This document shows, piece after piece, positions 10,239 through 17,817 of a DNA stretch of 42,658 nucleotides. The notes under the pieces are model-generated. The model worked only from the letters and a program-made list of their open reading frames with translations. It was not told where the DNA came from and did not search any database. Every line of letters begins with the position of its first letter. The first letter of the stretch is position 1. The stretch covers positions 1 to 42,658 of the forward strand of contig JAGNEJ010000035.1 in the NCBI GenBank assembly GCA_018003315.1. Direction: 5' to 3'. The position numbers and the translations under genes were made by a program. Source of the DNA: Verrucomicrobiales bacterium. GTDB lineage: Bacteria > Verrucomicrobiota > Verrucomicrobiia > Verrucomicrobiales > V1-33.

Positions 10239-10880
10239 CTACGTTTTGAAGTCGTCGTAGGACTTCGCACCCTGCGAGAGTTCCGCGGGCAGCGGGGCTT
10301 CTTCGTCGAGCGAAAGACAGCGCACCGCGCCTTCCTTGAGTTCGTATTCGAAGCCCGACTCCGGGCACACGGCGCGTCCGGCATCACAGAACTTCAGCAG
10401 ATGCCCGTGGCGGCTCATCCAGCCTTTCAACCGGCCCGGCACGCCCATGATGAATCCGTAGTCCGGAACATCCCTCGCCACCACGGCCCCAGCGGCGATG
10501 AAGGAATAGCGGCCCAGGGTGATGCCGCAGACGATGGTGGCATTGGCACCGACGGTTGTGCCGCGGCGGATGAGGGTTTTTTCGTAAAGCGAATGCCGTT
10601 TGACCTGGCTGCGCGGATTGGTGACATTTGTCAGGACGCACGACGGCCCGAGGAAAACATCGTCCTCAATGACCGTGCCCGTGTAGATGGCCACGTTGTT
10701 CTGCACCTTCACGTTGGAGCCGATGACGACATCGTTGGCGACCATCGTGTTCTGGCCAAAGATGCAGTTGGCTCCAATGCGCGCGCCGGGGCAAATGTGC
10801 GCGAAGTGCCAGACTTTGGTGCCGTCGCCGATGACGACGTCGTCGTCCACGATGGCGGTGGGATGCGCGGTATAGCCCAT
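10239..10880 (-). CDS. Sugar-nucleotide N-acetyltransferase, WbpD/WlbB-like (213 aa)
   Basis: LbH-fold acetyltransferase. Hexapeptide turns begin at residue 8 (PTAIVDDDVVIGDGTKVWHF), and the sequence AHICPGARIGANCIFGQNTMVANDV is the pattern of UDP-2-acetamido-3-amino-2,3-dideoxy-glucuronate N-acetyltransferases (WbpD/WlbB). The FIMGVPGRLKGWMSRHG tail and the Cys-containing extension (KFCDAG, AVCPESG) also occur in this group. It sits 6 bases after the Gfo/Idh dehydrogenase gene, the usual pairing, and the aminotransferase at 4925-6115 would supply its substrate. Confidence 0.87.
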   Translation of the reverse strand: MGYTAHPTAIVDDDVVIGDGTKVWHFAHICPGARIGANCIFGQNTMVANDVVIGSNVKVQNNVAIYTGTVIEDDVFLGPSCVLTNVTNPRSQVKRHSLYEKTLIRRGTTVGANATIVCGITLGRYSFIAAGAVVARDVPDYGFIMGVPGRLKGWMSRHGHLLKFCDAGRAVCPESGFEYELKEGAVRCLSLDEEAPLPAELSQGAKSYDDFKT

Positions 10881-10886
10881 AGCTGA

Positions 10887-11822
10887 TCAGTTGGCGGCTT
10901 GTTCCAGCACGCGGATGACTTCGAGGCCGTTGCGGCCGCAGGAGCGCGGTTGCTGGCGGGATTTGATGCAGTCGAGGAAGTGCTGCATCTCCGCAGTCAG
11001 GGCCTGGAAGTCTTTGGGAGATTCAAAGAGCAGTTCACTGCCCTCGTCCACGTTATAGAGTCGAGCATCCACGCGCTTTTTAATCAGCGTGACGGTTTCG
11101 GCTTTCTCATCATAGAGCAGCATGCCGCGCTGGCCAATGATCTTCAGGCCGCGGCGGTCTTCGGGCCATAGCCAGGAGTTGTGCAGGTGGGCTTTGCGTC
11201 CGTCGGCGAAAGTGAGGTGGAGGTAGGTGTCGTCTTCAATGGCGGACTGGAGGCCGCAGTGTCCCGAAAATTTCACTTCCACGGGGGCTTCGTTGGCGAT
11301 GTAGAGGAGGGCGGCGACGTCATGCACGCCCAGGCTCCAGAGGGCATTTTCCACGCTGCGGGCTTTGCCAAGTTTCATGCGCTCCTGATGGAGGGTGAAG
11401 ACTTTACCAAGCGCACCGGAGGCGAGGTAGTCTCGGATGAACCGCACCGCTGGTTTGTAGAGCAGCATGTGACCCACCATGAGAATCCGGCCGGTTTTCC
11501 CCGCCGTTTCCACCAAGTCCTCGGACTCGGCGACGGTGAGGGTCATTGGTTTCTCGACAAACACATCCTTTCCAGCGAGCAGGCAGTCCTTGGCGATGCG
11601 GTGGTGGGTGGCGGCGGGCGTGGCGATGGTGACGGCGGCGATGTCCGCGCGGGAGAAGAGGTCGCTGTAGTTGGCCAGCACCGCGACGGAGGGGTAATCC
11701 GCGGCCACTTGTGCCCGCAGGGGCTCCATGGATTCGGCGACGACGCCTAACACACCGAGCTGATGCAGGGTGCGCACGATGTTCCGGCCCCAGGCGCCGG
11801 CTCCGATGGCAGCGATCTTCAT
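10887..11822 (-). CDS. Gfo/Idh/MocA dehydrogenase, WlbA/WbpB-like (311 aa)
   Basis: NAD-dependent oxidoreductase of the Gfo/Idh/MocA family. It has GAGAWGRNI (7-15) for NAD binding and the hallmark EKPMTL near residue 93, with later HDVAALLY supplying the catalytic-site His/Asp region. Next to the WbpD-like acetyltransferase, the best fit is the 3-dehydrogenase step (UDP-GlcNAcA to the 3-keto sugar). It follows the methyltransferase gene by one base. Family membership is certain; the substrate is inferred from neighbours. Confidence 0.85.
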   Translation of the reverse strand: MKIAAIGAGAWGRNIVRTLHQLGVLGVVAESMEPLRAQVAADYPSVAVLANYSDLFSRADIAAVTIATPAATHHRIAKDCLLAGKDVFVEKPMTLTVAESEDLVETAGKTGRILMVGHMLLYKPAVRFIRDYLASGALGKVFTLHQERMKLGKARSVENALWSLGVHDVAALLYIANEAPVEVKFSGHCGLQSAIEDDTYLHLTFADGRKAHLHNSWLWPEDRRGLKIIGQRGMLLYDEKAETVTLIKKRVDARLYNVDEGSELLFESPKDFQALTAEMQHFLDCIKSRQQPRSCGRNGLEVIRVLEQAAN

Positions 11823-11823
11823 C

Positions 11824-12531
11824 TCAGACGGGGCGGGCGAGAACGGTCATCGGGTTTCCGCCGAGCAGGCGCACGGCGAAGTCGGGGCAGAGCTTTTTCA
11901 AGATGCGGCGCGGCAGGTGCAGCAGACGGGTGCGGAAATTCTGGTAGGAATTGCCGCGGAGGTCTGAGTAGAACCAGTCCTGCACTTCGTATCCGGTGTC
12001 CCGCAGTGTGGCGAGGGCGGTGTTCTTGCTGAAGTAGTGCAGATGTCCCACCTGACGGCGCACGCGCAGGATCGGTTCGTCGCGCAGCACCATTTGGGCG
12101 GTCATGTCCAGGGGGATGTGGAAGATGAACTGCCGACCCAGTCGGCGGAGCGAGCGGAGGAAACCCATGTAGTCCTCGACGTGTTCGAAAACATCGAGAA
12201 GCAGGACGAGATCGAAGGTCTCCGGCACTTCCTCCGCAGTGCAGTGGCGGAATGCGAGACGCTCCCTGGCCTTGGCGGAGCAGACGGTGAACGCTTCGGG
12301 CATGGGCTCCACGCCGGTGAAGTGGACATCTGCGGGAAGCCGTGCGTGCATTTCTTCCAGGATGCCGCCGCTGCCGCAGCCGAGTTCACAGATGGACTTG
12401 GGCAGGATTTTGGCGCGCTCCATCATGCGAAGAATCTGACCCGCCTTCCACGCTGCGTTCTCTTCCCCGCATCCCGGATTATGCGCGGCGTAGGTGCCAT
12501 CCTTGTAGATTTGAGCGACGCTGTCTTTCAT
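11824..12531 (-). CDS. SAM-dependent methyltransferase (235 aa)
   Basis: Class I methyltransferase. Motif I is CELGCGSGGILEEM (48-61), and the post-I and motif II region reads FDLVLLLDVFEHVEDYMGFL. An HYFSKNTALATLRDTGY stretch resembles the C-terminal half of methyltransferases in polysaccharide clusters. It lies between the UDP-GlcNAc dehydrogenase and the WlbA-like gene with gaps of 19 and 1 bases, so O-methylation of a glycan residue is a reasonable guess. The target is unknown. Confidence 0.78.
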   Translation of the reverse strand: MKDSVAQIYKDGTYAAHNPGCGEENAAWKAGQILRMMERAKILPKSICELGCGSGGILEEMHARLPADVHFTGVEPMPEAFTVCSAKARERLAFRHCTAEEVPETFDLVLLLDVFEHVEDYMGFLRSLRRLGRQFIFHIPLDMTAQMVLRDEPILRVRRQVGHLHYFSKNTALATLRDTGYEVQDWFYSDLRGNSYQNFRTRLLHLPRRILKKLCPDFAVRLLGGNPMTVLARPV

Positions 12532-12550
12532 GGGTCATGGGGCCGCGGGC

Positions 12551-13867
12551 TCAGGCTTTCGTCACCTGGCCGGGTTTCGTGGTAGTATTCACCATGGCAT
12601 TTCTGGTGTCCACGATGACGGGAGCCCAAGCGGCAAGTTCCGTGAGGTTCACTTTGGCGTGGTGCGTGGCGATCAACACGAGATCGCTGGCGCTGACCGC
12701 GGCCGGTGTCCACTCGATGGATTGCCAGCCGGTGTATTCGGCGTGTTCGCGCGTGGGGGTGATGACGGGAATGTGAGGGTCGTAGTAGGAGACTTCTGCA
12801 CCCTGGGCCCGAAGGAGGTCGAAGAGTTTGAAGGCGGGGCTTTCACGCATGTCGTCCACGTTGGCTTTGTAGGCCAGTCCGATGACCAGAATGCGGCTGC
12901 CGTGGAGCGGCTTTTTCAGTTGGTTGAGGCGTTCGGCCACGCGGCGGACGACATACTGCGGCATGGCTTGGTTGATTTCGCCCGCCAGTTCGATGAAGCG
13001 GGTGTGGATGCCGAACTGGCGCGCCTTCCAGGTGAGGTAAAAGGGATCGATGGGGATGCAGTGTCCGCCCAGGCCGGGGCCGGGATAAAATGGGGTGAAG
13101 CCGAAGGGCTTGGTTTTGGCGGCTTCGATGACTTCCCAAATATCAATGCCCATTTCGTCGGCGACGATCTTCATTTCGTTGACGAGGCCGATGTTCACCG
13201 AGCGGAAAATATTTTCCAGCAGCTTGCAAAATTCGGCAACGGCGGTGCTGGCAACGGGGACTACCTTGGGGTAAATGGCACCGTAGAGGGCTTTTCCCTG
13301 CTCCAGACAGGCGGGCGTGTGACCGCCGACCACTTTTGGAATGGAGGTGCCGTGAAACTGTGGATTGCCGGGATCTTCCCGCTCCGGGGAGAACAGGACA
13401 AAGATGTCCTCACCGATTTTGAGCCCGCGTCCTTCCACTTTCGGGACCAGTTCCTCCACGGTGGTGCCTGGATAGGTGGTGCTTTCCAGACTGACAATCT
13501 GGCCGCGCCGCAGGTGTGGAATGACCGAGTCAATGGTGGCGACCACATAGCTGAGGTCGGGGGCATGGTGTTTGTCGAGCGGGGTCGGCACACAGATGAT
13601 CAGCGCGTCCGGTTCACCGGTGCGGGTGAAATCCGTGGTGGCGTCGATGAGGTTGTTTGCCAGTCCCTCCGCGATGGGTTCCGCCGCAATGTGCTCGATG
13701 TAGCTCTGTCCGGCCTTGAGCATTGCCACCTTTTTTTGATCGATGTCGAAACCGATGACACGATAGCCCTTGGCGACGAAGCCAAGCAGCAGTGGAAGGC
13801 CGACATAGCCTAGTCCGAGGATGCCGACGACGGCGGTTTTTTCGTTGAGTTTCTGGCTCGGAAGCAT
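12551..13867 (-). CDS. UDP-N-acetylglucosamine 6-dehydrogenase, WbpA-like (438 aa)
   Basis: Nucleotide-sugar 6-dehydrogenase, NAD-dependent, oxidising C6 twice to the uronic acid. NAD motif GILGLGYVGLPL (15-26); catalytic Cys C270 in GLGGHCIPIDPFYL; catalytic Lys region near LLENIFRSVNIGLVNEMKI. Segments GQSYIEHI, SPEREDPGNP and IPKVVGGHTP match my recollection of WbpA (UDP-GlcNAc) rather than UDP-glucose dehydrogenases. It is the first step of the UDP-GlcNAc3NAcA route whose other enzymes are encoded nearby. The ATG at 13867 gives full family length. Confidence 0.92.
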   Translation of the reverse strand: MLPSQKLNEKTAVVGILGLGYVGLPLLLGFVAKGYRVIGFDIDQKKVAMLKAGQSYIEHIAAEPIAEGLANNLIDATTDFTRTGEPDALIICVPTPLDKHHAPDLSYVVATIDSVIPHLRRGQIVSLESTTYPGTTVEELVPKVEGRGLKIGEDIFVLFSPEREDPGNPQFHGTSIPKVVGGHTPACLEQGKALYGAIYPKVVPVASTAVAEFCKLLENIFRSVNIGLVNEMKIVADEMGIDIWEVIEAAKTKPFGFTPFYPGPGLGGHCIPIDPFYLTWKARQFGIHTRFIELAGEINQAMPQYVVRRVAERLNQLKKPLHGSRILVIGLAYKANVDDMRESPAFKLFDLLRAQGAEVSYYDPHIPVITPTREHAEYTGWQSIEWTPAAVSASDLVLIATHHAKVNLTELAAWAPVIVDTRNAMVNTTTKPGQVTKA

Positions 13868-13967
13868 GGATCGATGAATATAGTTGGGTTGAATGATTGA
13901 CGACGTGCCTTTTCTGCGGCGGTGATGCCGGGATGGGTGGTTGGCGGATTGTTCCGGACCAGGGCCT

Positions 13968-14897
13968 TTATGCCAACGGCTGCCGAGCGATGAGGTCGGT
14001 GATTTTCAGGGCGAGGTCGAGGGCGCGGGTGGCCTCGCTGCCGCCGACTTTGGGCTGAGCACCTGCCAGGGCGCACTGGGCAAAGGCGGTGAGTTCCAGT
14101 CGCAGCGGTTCCTGTTTTTCCACCGCGATGGCTTCCTTGGTGATGCCCGCGGCGCTTTTGAAATGGATTTCCCCGCTCTGGGCGAAGTAGTCAAGGGAGA
14201 GGTAGGCGTCCGGCTGGAAAACCCTGATTTTGCGCAACCGCTCCGGTGAAATTCGGCTGGTTGTGATGTTAGCGACGCAGCCGTTGGTAAAGCGCAGGCG
14301 GGCGTTGGCAATGTCTTCATGCGGAGTCAGCACGCTGACGCCGGCGGCGTCGATGGACACGACTTCGCTTTTGACCAAGTGCAGGATGATTTCCAAATCG
14401 TGGATCATGAGGTCCAGCACCACACCGATGTCAATGCTGCGGGCGGGAAACGGCGAGAGGCGGTGCGCCTCGATAAAACGCGGCTGGGTCATGCGACGTT
14501 CCAGTTCCGCGATTACCGGATTGAACCTTTCGACATGGCCCACTTGGAGGACGCACCTGGTTTCCTGTGCCTTGCTGATCAGTTGTCTGGCCCCTTCGAC
14601 GGTGTCTGCGATGGGCTTTTCCATGAAGACGTGCTTCCCTGCCTGCATCAGTTGCAGACCCAATGGCACATGGACCACAGTCGGTGCGGCTACCGTGGCT
14701 GCTTCAATGCAAGTTAGGAAATCCTCAATGGAGGGTGCGGCGGCCACACCGAACTCCTGGGCTACGGCGCTGGCAACCTCCGGATTTTGATCGAAAACCG
14801 CGACCAGTTCCACCTCCGGCATGGTGGCGAGCACCCGTGCATGGTTGCGCCCCATGGCACCGGCTCCCATGATTCCAATGCGAAGCTTCTGGAGCAT
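13968..14897 (-). CDS. Gfo/Idh/MocA oxidoreductase, GnnA-like (309 aa)
   Basis: Second Gfo/Idh/MocA dehydrogenase. NAD motif GIMGAGAMGRNHA (about 7-19), EKPIADTVEGA near residue 94, then VGHVERFNPVI, HRLSPFPARSIDIGVVLDLMIHDLEI and DIANARLRFTNGCVANITTSRISPERLRKI. The last three segments resemble the UDP-GlcNAc 3-dehydrogenase GnnA group as I recall it, which makes UDP-GlcNAc3N precursors. The frame extends to 14978, but the ATG at 14897 begins the family core. It is distinct from the WlbA-like gene at 10887-11822, so the two may act on different substrates. The GnnA role is only moderately supported. Confidence 0.8.
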   Translation of the reverse strand: MLQKLRIGIMGAGAMGRNHARVLATMPEVELVAVFDQNPEVASAVAQEFGVAAAPSIEDFLTCIEAATVAAPTVVHVPLGLQLMQAGKHVFMEKPIADTVEGARQLISKAQETRCVLQVGHVERFNPVIAELERRMTQPRFIEAHRLSPFPARSIDIGVVLDLMIHDLEIILHLVKSEVVSIDAAGVSVLTPHEDIANARLRFTNGCVANITTSRISPERLRKIRVFQPDAYLSLDYFAQSGEIHFKSAAGITKEAIAVEKQEPLRLELTAFAQCALAGAQPKVGGSEATRALDLALKITDLIARQPLA

Positions 14898-14919
14898 GAA
14901 CGAAAGTGGAGACGACAGT

Positions 14920-15165
14920 TCAGGTCCGCAGAGTCTGGGCTGCCGCGGTACGGAGGAATTCTCGACAGGCCTTTGCAAGCCCTTCCCGAAGACGGATTCT
15001 GGGCCGCCATCCCGTGGCGTGGCTGCGGGAAACGTCCAGTCGTTTGCGGGGAGTGCCGCCGGGTTTGGAAGGATCCGTCAGGGTCTGGCCGGTAAATCCA
15101 ATGCTGGCTGCGACATAACGGGCCAGGTCCACGATGCTCAGATCCTCCCCCACCCCGTCATGGAT
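14920..15165 (-). pseudogene. Truncated fcl (GDP-L-fucose synthase) C-terminal remnant
   Basis: About 80 codons remain, beginning after an in-frame TGA (15168-15166). They read GVGEDLSIVDLARYVAA, then DPSKPGGTPRKRLDVS, LREGLAK and end in LRT. They align with the last 78 residues of the intact Fcl at 6923-7870 (GTGTDLSIGELATLVAE, DPSRPDGMMQKLLDVS, LREGLLD, LRT). The N-terminal three quarters, including the Rossmann motif and active site, is missing. The remnant lies between the GME gene and the GnnA-like gene, so an ancestral copy was probably lost there by deletion. Confidence 0.85.
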
Positions 15166-15256
15166 TCAATTCGATGGGGTTGCGAGACTCAGCGGGTGCA
15201 GGCAAGTGTCTGTCGATTACCTCCACATTTCCCATCGCCCGCGTGGGAGCAGATGG

Positions 15257-16255
15257 TTATTGCACCACCGCTTCACCCCGCTTGCGGCGGTCAAACTGTT
15301 CCTTGATCCACCAGTAAGTTTTCTCGAGGCCCGTCTGCAGGTCCACTTCTGGTTCCCAGTTGAGCGTTTCCCGGATGAGGGTGTTGTCGCTGTTGCGTCC
15401 GCGCACCCCCTGTGGAGCATCCAGTTTGTAGCGGCGTTTGACCTCAACACCCGCAATGCCCTGCACGATGTCGGCCAACTGGTTGATGCTCACCAATTCA
15501 CTGCGCCCCAGATTCAGCGGGATGGTGCAGGCGGACGCCATCAGTTTGTCGATGCCGGTGACGCAGTCGTCGATGTACATGAATGACCGGGTTTGTTCTC
15601 CGTCACCCCAGATTTCGATTTCATGTGTGCCGTCGTCCTGAGCCTGAATGATTTTCCGGCACATTGCTGCAGGCGCCTTTTCGCGCCCTCCGTCCCAGGT
15701 GCCAAAGGGGCCATAAACATTGTGGAATCGGTAGGTTCGGACGTTCAGCCCGAAGTCTTCCAGAAAGTGCCGGCACAGGCGCTCACTGAAGAGTTTTTCC
15801 CAGCCGTAGCCGTCCTCCGGCATTGCCGGATAGGCATCGGATTCCTTGAGGGCAGTCACCTTGGCGTCTTCCTGCCGGTAGTCGGGATAGACACAGGCGG
15901 AGGAAGAGTAAAAATATTGTTTTGCGCCATGGTGGCGGGCCGCCATGAGCAGGTGGGTGTTGATGAGCACGCTCAACATGCAGAGGGCGCGGTTGGCCGT
16001 AATGAAACCCATTCCGCCCATGTTGCAGGCTAGATTGTAAATCTCGTCACATCCCTCGGCCGCCCGAAAACAGGCGTCCTTTTCCTCGAGATTCACGGAA
16101 TGATTTTCTGCCCCTGCGTGGAGTTGATACCACTGGTCCAGCGGTTTGATGTCAGCCGCGACCACGGTATGACCCCTTTGCAGCAGGACGCGGGTGAGCT
16201 GTCCGCCGATAAATCCGCCGCCTCCCGCCACTAGAATTCTTTTTGAATTTCCCAT
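15257..16255 (-). CDS. GDP-D-mannose 3,5-epimerase (GME-type) (332 aa)
   Basis: Extended SDR closely resembling plant GDP-mannose 3,5-epimerase, which gives GDP-L-galactose (and GDP-L-gulose). Shared diagnostic segments: NMGGMGFI (78-85), SSSACVYP (117-124, active-site C121), KESDAYPAMPEDGYGWEKL with Y150/K154, RFHNVYGPFGTWDGGREKAPAA (176-197, with the second catalytic Lys K193), GDGEQTRSFMYIDDC, and GVRGRNSDN. Length fits. It is the first full biosynthetic gene after the regulator-antiterminator pair and the 246-base leader. GDP-L-galactose as a polymer precursor is an inference; the enzyme call is strong. Confidence 0.92.
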   Translation of the reverse strand: MGNSKRILVAGGGGFIGGQLTRVLLQRGHTVVAADIKPLDQWYQLHAGAENHSVNLEEKDACFRAAEGCDEIYNLACNMGGMGFITANRALCMLSVLINTHLLMAARHHGAKQYFYSSSACVYPDYRQEDAKVTALKESDAYPAMPEDGYGWEKLFSERLCRHFLEDFGLNVRTYRFHNVYGPFGTWDGGREKAPAAMCRKIIQAQDDGTHEIEIWGDGEQTRSFMYIDDCVTGIDKLMASACTIPLNLGRSELVSINQLADIVQGIAGVEVKRRYKLDAPQGVRGRNSDNTLIRETLNWEPEVDLQTGLEKTYWWIKEQFDRRKRGEAVVQ

Positions 16256-16298
16256 AAATAAAATAATTTCCGTGATTAAATGCTAGAATTGCAGACGA

Positions 16299-16391
16299 TC
16301 AACACGAAATCATCTGGTTTTTTTGATTGCCTCCACGCTTTAGCCGAAACGCTTTCAGAGCCTGGCTTTGATGACGTGAAAATGTGGACAT
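16299..16391 (-). other. Possible 30-codon leader ORF before the GME gene
   Basis: An ATG at 16391-16389 opens a 30-codon frame (MSTFSRHQSQALKAFRLKRG at the start) that ends at the TGA 16301-16299, 43 bases before the GME start. The ATG is preceded by AAGGGCGG, a passable ribosome-binding site. It is basic and has no recognisable domain. It may be a leader peptide or simply chance; the start lies inside the 18-base repeat described separately. Confidence 0.25.
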
Positions 16392-16406
16392 GCTGCCGCC
16401 CTTGGT
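16389..16406 (-). promoter_or_regulatory. ops-like element in operon leader (18-base repeat copy 1)
   Basis: On the minus strand this reads ACCAAGGGCGGCAGCATG. The core GGCGGCAGCAT differs by one base from the known RfaH recruitment element (GGCGGTAGnnT). It lies about 135 bases upstream of the GME start, in the leader that follows the NusG-like gene. A hairpin at 16404-16433 (GGTTC/GAACC with inner CGCC/GGCG) directly precedes it. The same 18 bases occur at 36634-36651. Function as an antitermination site is inferred. Confidence 0.35.
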
Positions 16407-16501
16407 TCTCCGCCGCCGAGTGGCGATCGAACCTGGGATTTTTGAATGATGTTGTTGGGCGCTGCGGTCATGAGGACGCGCGGCGGGAAATCGGGGCAGA
16501 T

Positions 16502-17056
16502 TCAGTCCTCCCTGCCGGCAATGATCTGCCTCGGATTTTTGAAGCCGAGCAGACGGGTCAGCGAGACTTCCATTTCGCGTGGACTGCCGAGAAAGTCTAG
16601 CAAAATGCGGACGCGGTCCCGGCCGGGCAGCAGGCTGGTAATGACCGCCTCCGCTCCCTGGAGGGGGCCGTCAGCAACGGACACGGTTTCTCCCACCTGG
16701 AAACCTTCCTCCACGGTCTGGGGGGATTCACCCGGAAACTGGGCGCGCAGATCAGCAACGGTGTCATCTGCGAGACGTCCGAATTCCGGGGTGAAGTGGA
16801 GCAGGCCCGCAACGTAGGCGGTGGCCTGCACCTGGCGGTTGCTGGTCAGCGGAAAGCGGGCAAACGCATACCCCGGAAATAATGCCTCAACAAACCAGAC
16901 TTTGCCCCGCGCGGTCTTTTTCATGTGGCGCAGTCTGGGGGAATAGGCATCAAAGCCGGCAATCCGCAGGTGTTGTGCCGCCAGGTGTTCGCTCTTGGGT
17001 TTGGTGCGAAAACACCTCCAGGCGGCTTCTTCCTGCGGGATGGGATGCAGTCTCAT
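16502..17056 (-). CDS. NusG/RfaH-like transcription antiterminator (184 aa)
   Basis: NusG paralogue of the RfaH/UpxY type. The NGN domain is clear: AAWRCFRTKPKSEHLAAQHL (10-29), the central segment VWFVEALFPGYAFARF, then a KOW-like region near GETVSVADGPLQGAEAVITSLLPGRDRVRILLDFLG. Such paralogues bind RNA polymerase at a leader element and let it read through long polysaccharide operons. The ATG at 17056 is chosen over an upstream extension to 17116, because that would overlap the regulator gene; with 17056 the gap is 5 bases. It sits just ahead of a glycan operon of about 16 kb, as expected for an operon-specific antiterminator. Confidence 0.88.
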   Translation of the reverse strand: MRLHPIPQEEAAWRCFRTKPKSEHLAAQHLRIAGFDAYSPRLRHMKKTARGKVWFVEALFPGYAFARFPLTSNRQVQATAYVAGLLHFTPEFGRLADDTVADLRAQFPGESPQTVEEGFQVGETVSVADGPLQGAEAVITSLLPGRDRVRILLDFLGSPREMEVSLTRLLGFKNPRQIIAGRED

Positions 17057-17061
17057 GGCGG

Positions 17062-17592
17062 TTATTCCAGCATTCCCGTCAGCAGCGGAATCAGTGAGCG
17101 GCTTCGGGTGTGCCACTGAGCCAGTTTTTCGATGCGCGCATGGAAAAATGCCGCTTCCTGGGGTGTGGTGGCGCTGGATTTCGCGGCGCTGCGCAGTCGC
17201 TCCAGTCGGCGTTCTCCACTTTCCAGTTTCGGTTGCACTTGCTCCCGGATCAGTCCGCCGATCAGCTTTTTCAACTCAGTCTCCGCCGTGTAGTGGTCCC
17301 GGCGGTCTCCCGCGACGTAAACCGGGCGGATAGCACCAAGGCCACGCAGCACTTTCAGCCCCTGGCTTGCCGACCCCTTGCTCATCCGCAATTGCTGCAC
17401 GACCGCATCCAAGGCCAGCGGTTGGGGAGAAATATAAAGTAAGCCGTATATCTCAGCAATCGATTTCGGGACGCCCAGCAACCGGATGACGGAGACAAAC
17501 AGATCGACGACCTCAACCTCGAGTTCCGACAACACGCCCTCCTCCACCTGAGCGGTGTCGGCGACGGGAGTGGTGGGTGTGGCGAGTTCCAT
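17062..17592 (-). CDS. GbsR/MarR-family transcriptional regulator (176 aa)
   Basis: Winged-helix regulator. The segment ELEVEVVDLFVSVIRLLGVPKSIAEIYGLLYISPQPLALDAVVQQLRMSKGSASQGLKVLRGLGAIRPV (about 24-92) is the GbsR/MarR HTH pattern; SKGSASQGLKVL is the recognition helix. The C-terminal half is helical and charged (dimerisation). It opens the operon, 5 bases before the antiterminator gene. The AT-rich upstream region contains a 9+9 base inverted repeat (17617-17642) that is a good candidate operator, so it may repress its own operon. The effector is unknown. Confidence 0.87.
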   Translation of the reverse strand: MELATPTTPVADTAQVEEGVLSELEVEVVDLFVSVIRLLGVPKSIAEIYGLLYISPQPLALDAVVQQLRMSKGSASQGLKVLRGLGAIRPVYVAGDRRDHYTAETELKKLIGGLIREQVQPKLESGERRLERLRSAAKSSATTPQEAAFFHARIEKLAQWHTRSRSLIPLLTGMLE

Positions 17593-17608
17593 GGAGGCAC
17601 CATATCAA

Positions 17609-17701
17609 ATTGTTTATTTTGTTCAAGAAATTCTGAACAAAAAATTTCTAGCATTCAAAAGTGGCGTATTATTATGGAAATTCAATAATTTTCTAAACAA
17701 T
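17609..17701. promoter_or_regulatory. AT-rich promoter/operator region of the glycan operon
   Basis: Just upstream of the regulator ATG (17592) the composition shifts to strongly AT-rich. The inverted repeat TTTTGTTCA (17617-17625) - 8 bases - TGAACAAAA (17634-17642) is perfect over 9 bases per arm. A second, wide inverted repeat ATTGTTTA (17609-17616) / TAAACAAT (17694-17701) brackets it with the related half-site TTGTT(C/T)A. A promoter for the minus strand could use TTGTTT as -35 and CATAAT as -10 with an 18-base spacer inside this stretch; this is a weak guess. MarR-family proteins usually bind such dyads at their own promoters. Confidence 0.55.
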
Positions 17702-17817
17702 ATTATCAAATTTCATTTATCATTCCCATCCCTTGGATTTGCTGGCACCTGCGTGCTTCGAAGTGCCGCGGATTGCAAACGGTGCTTTCGATCCCCCACC
17801 CCCACCCTTCCGATCCA

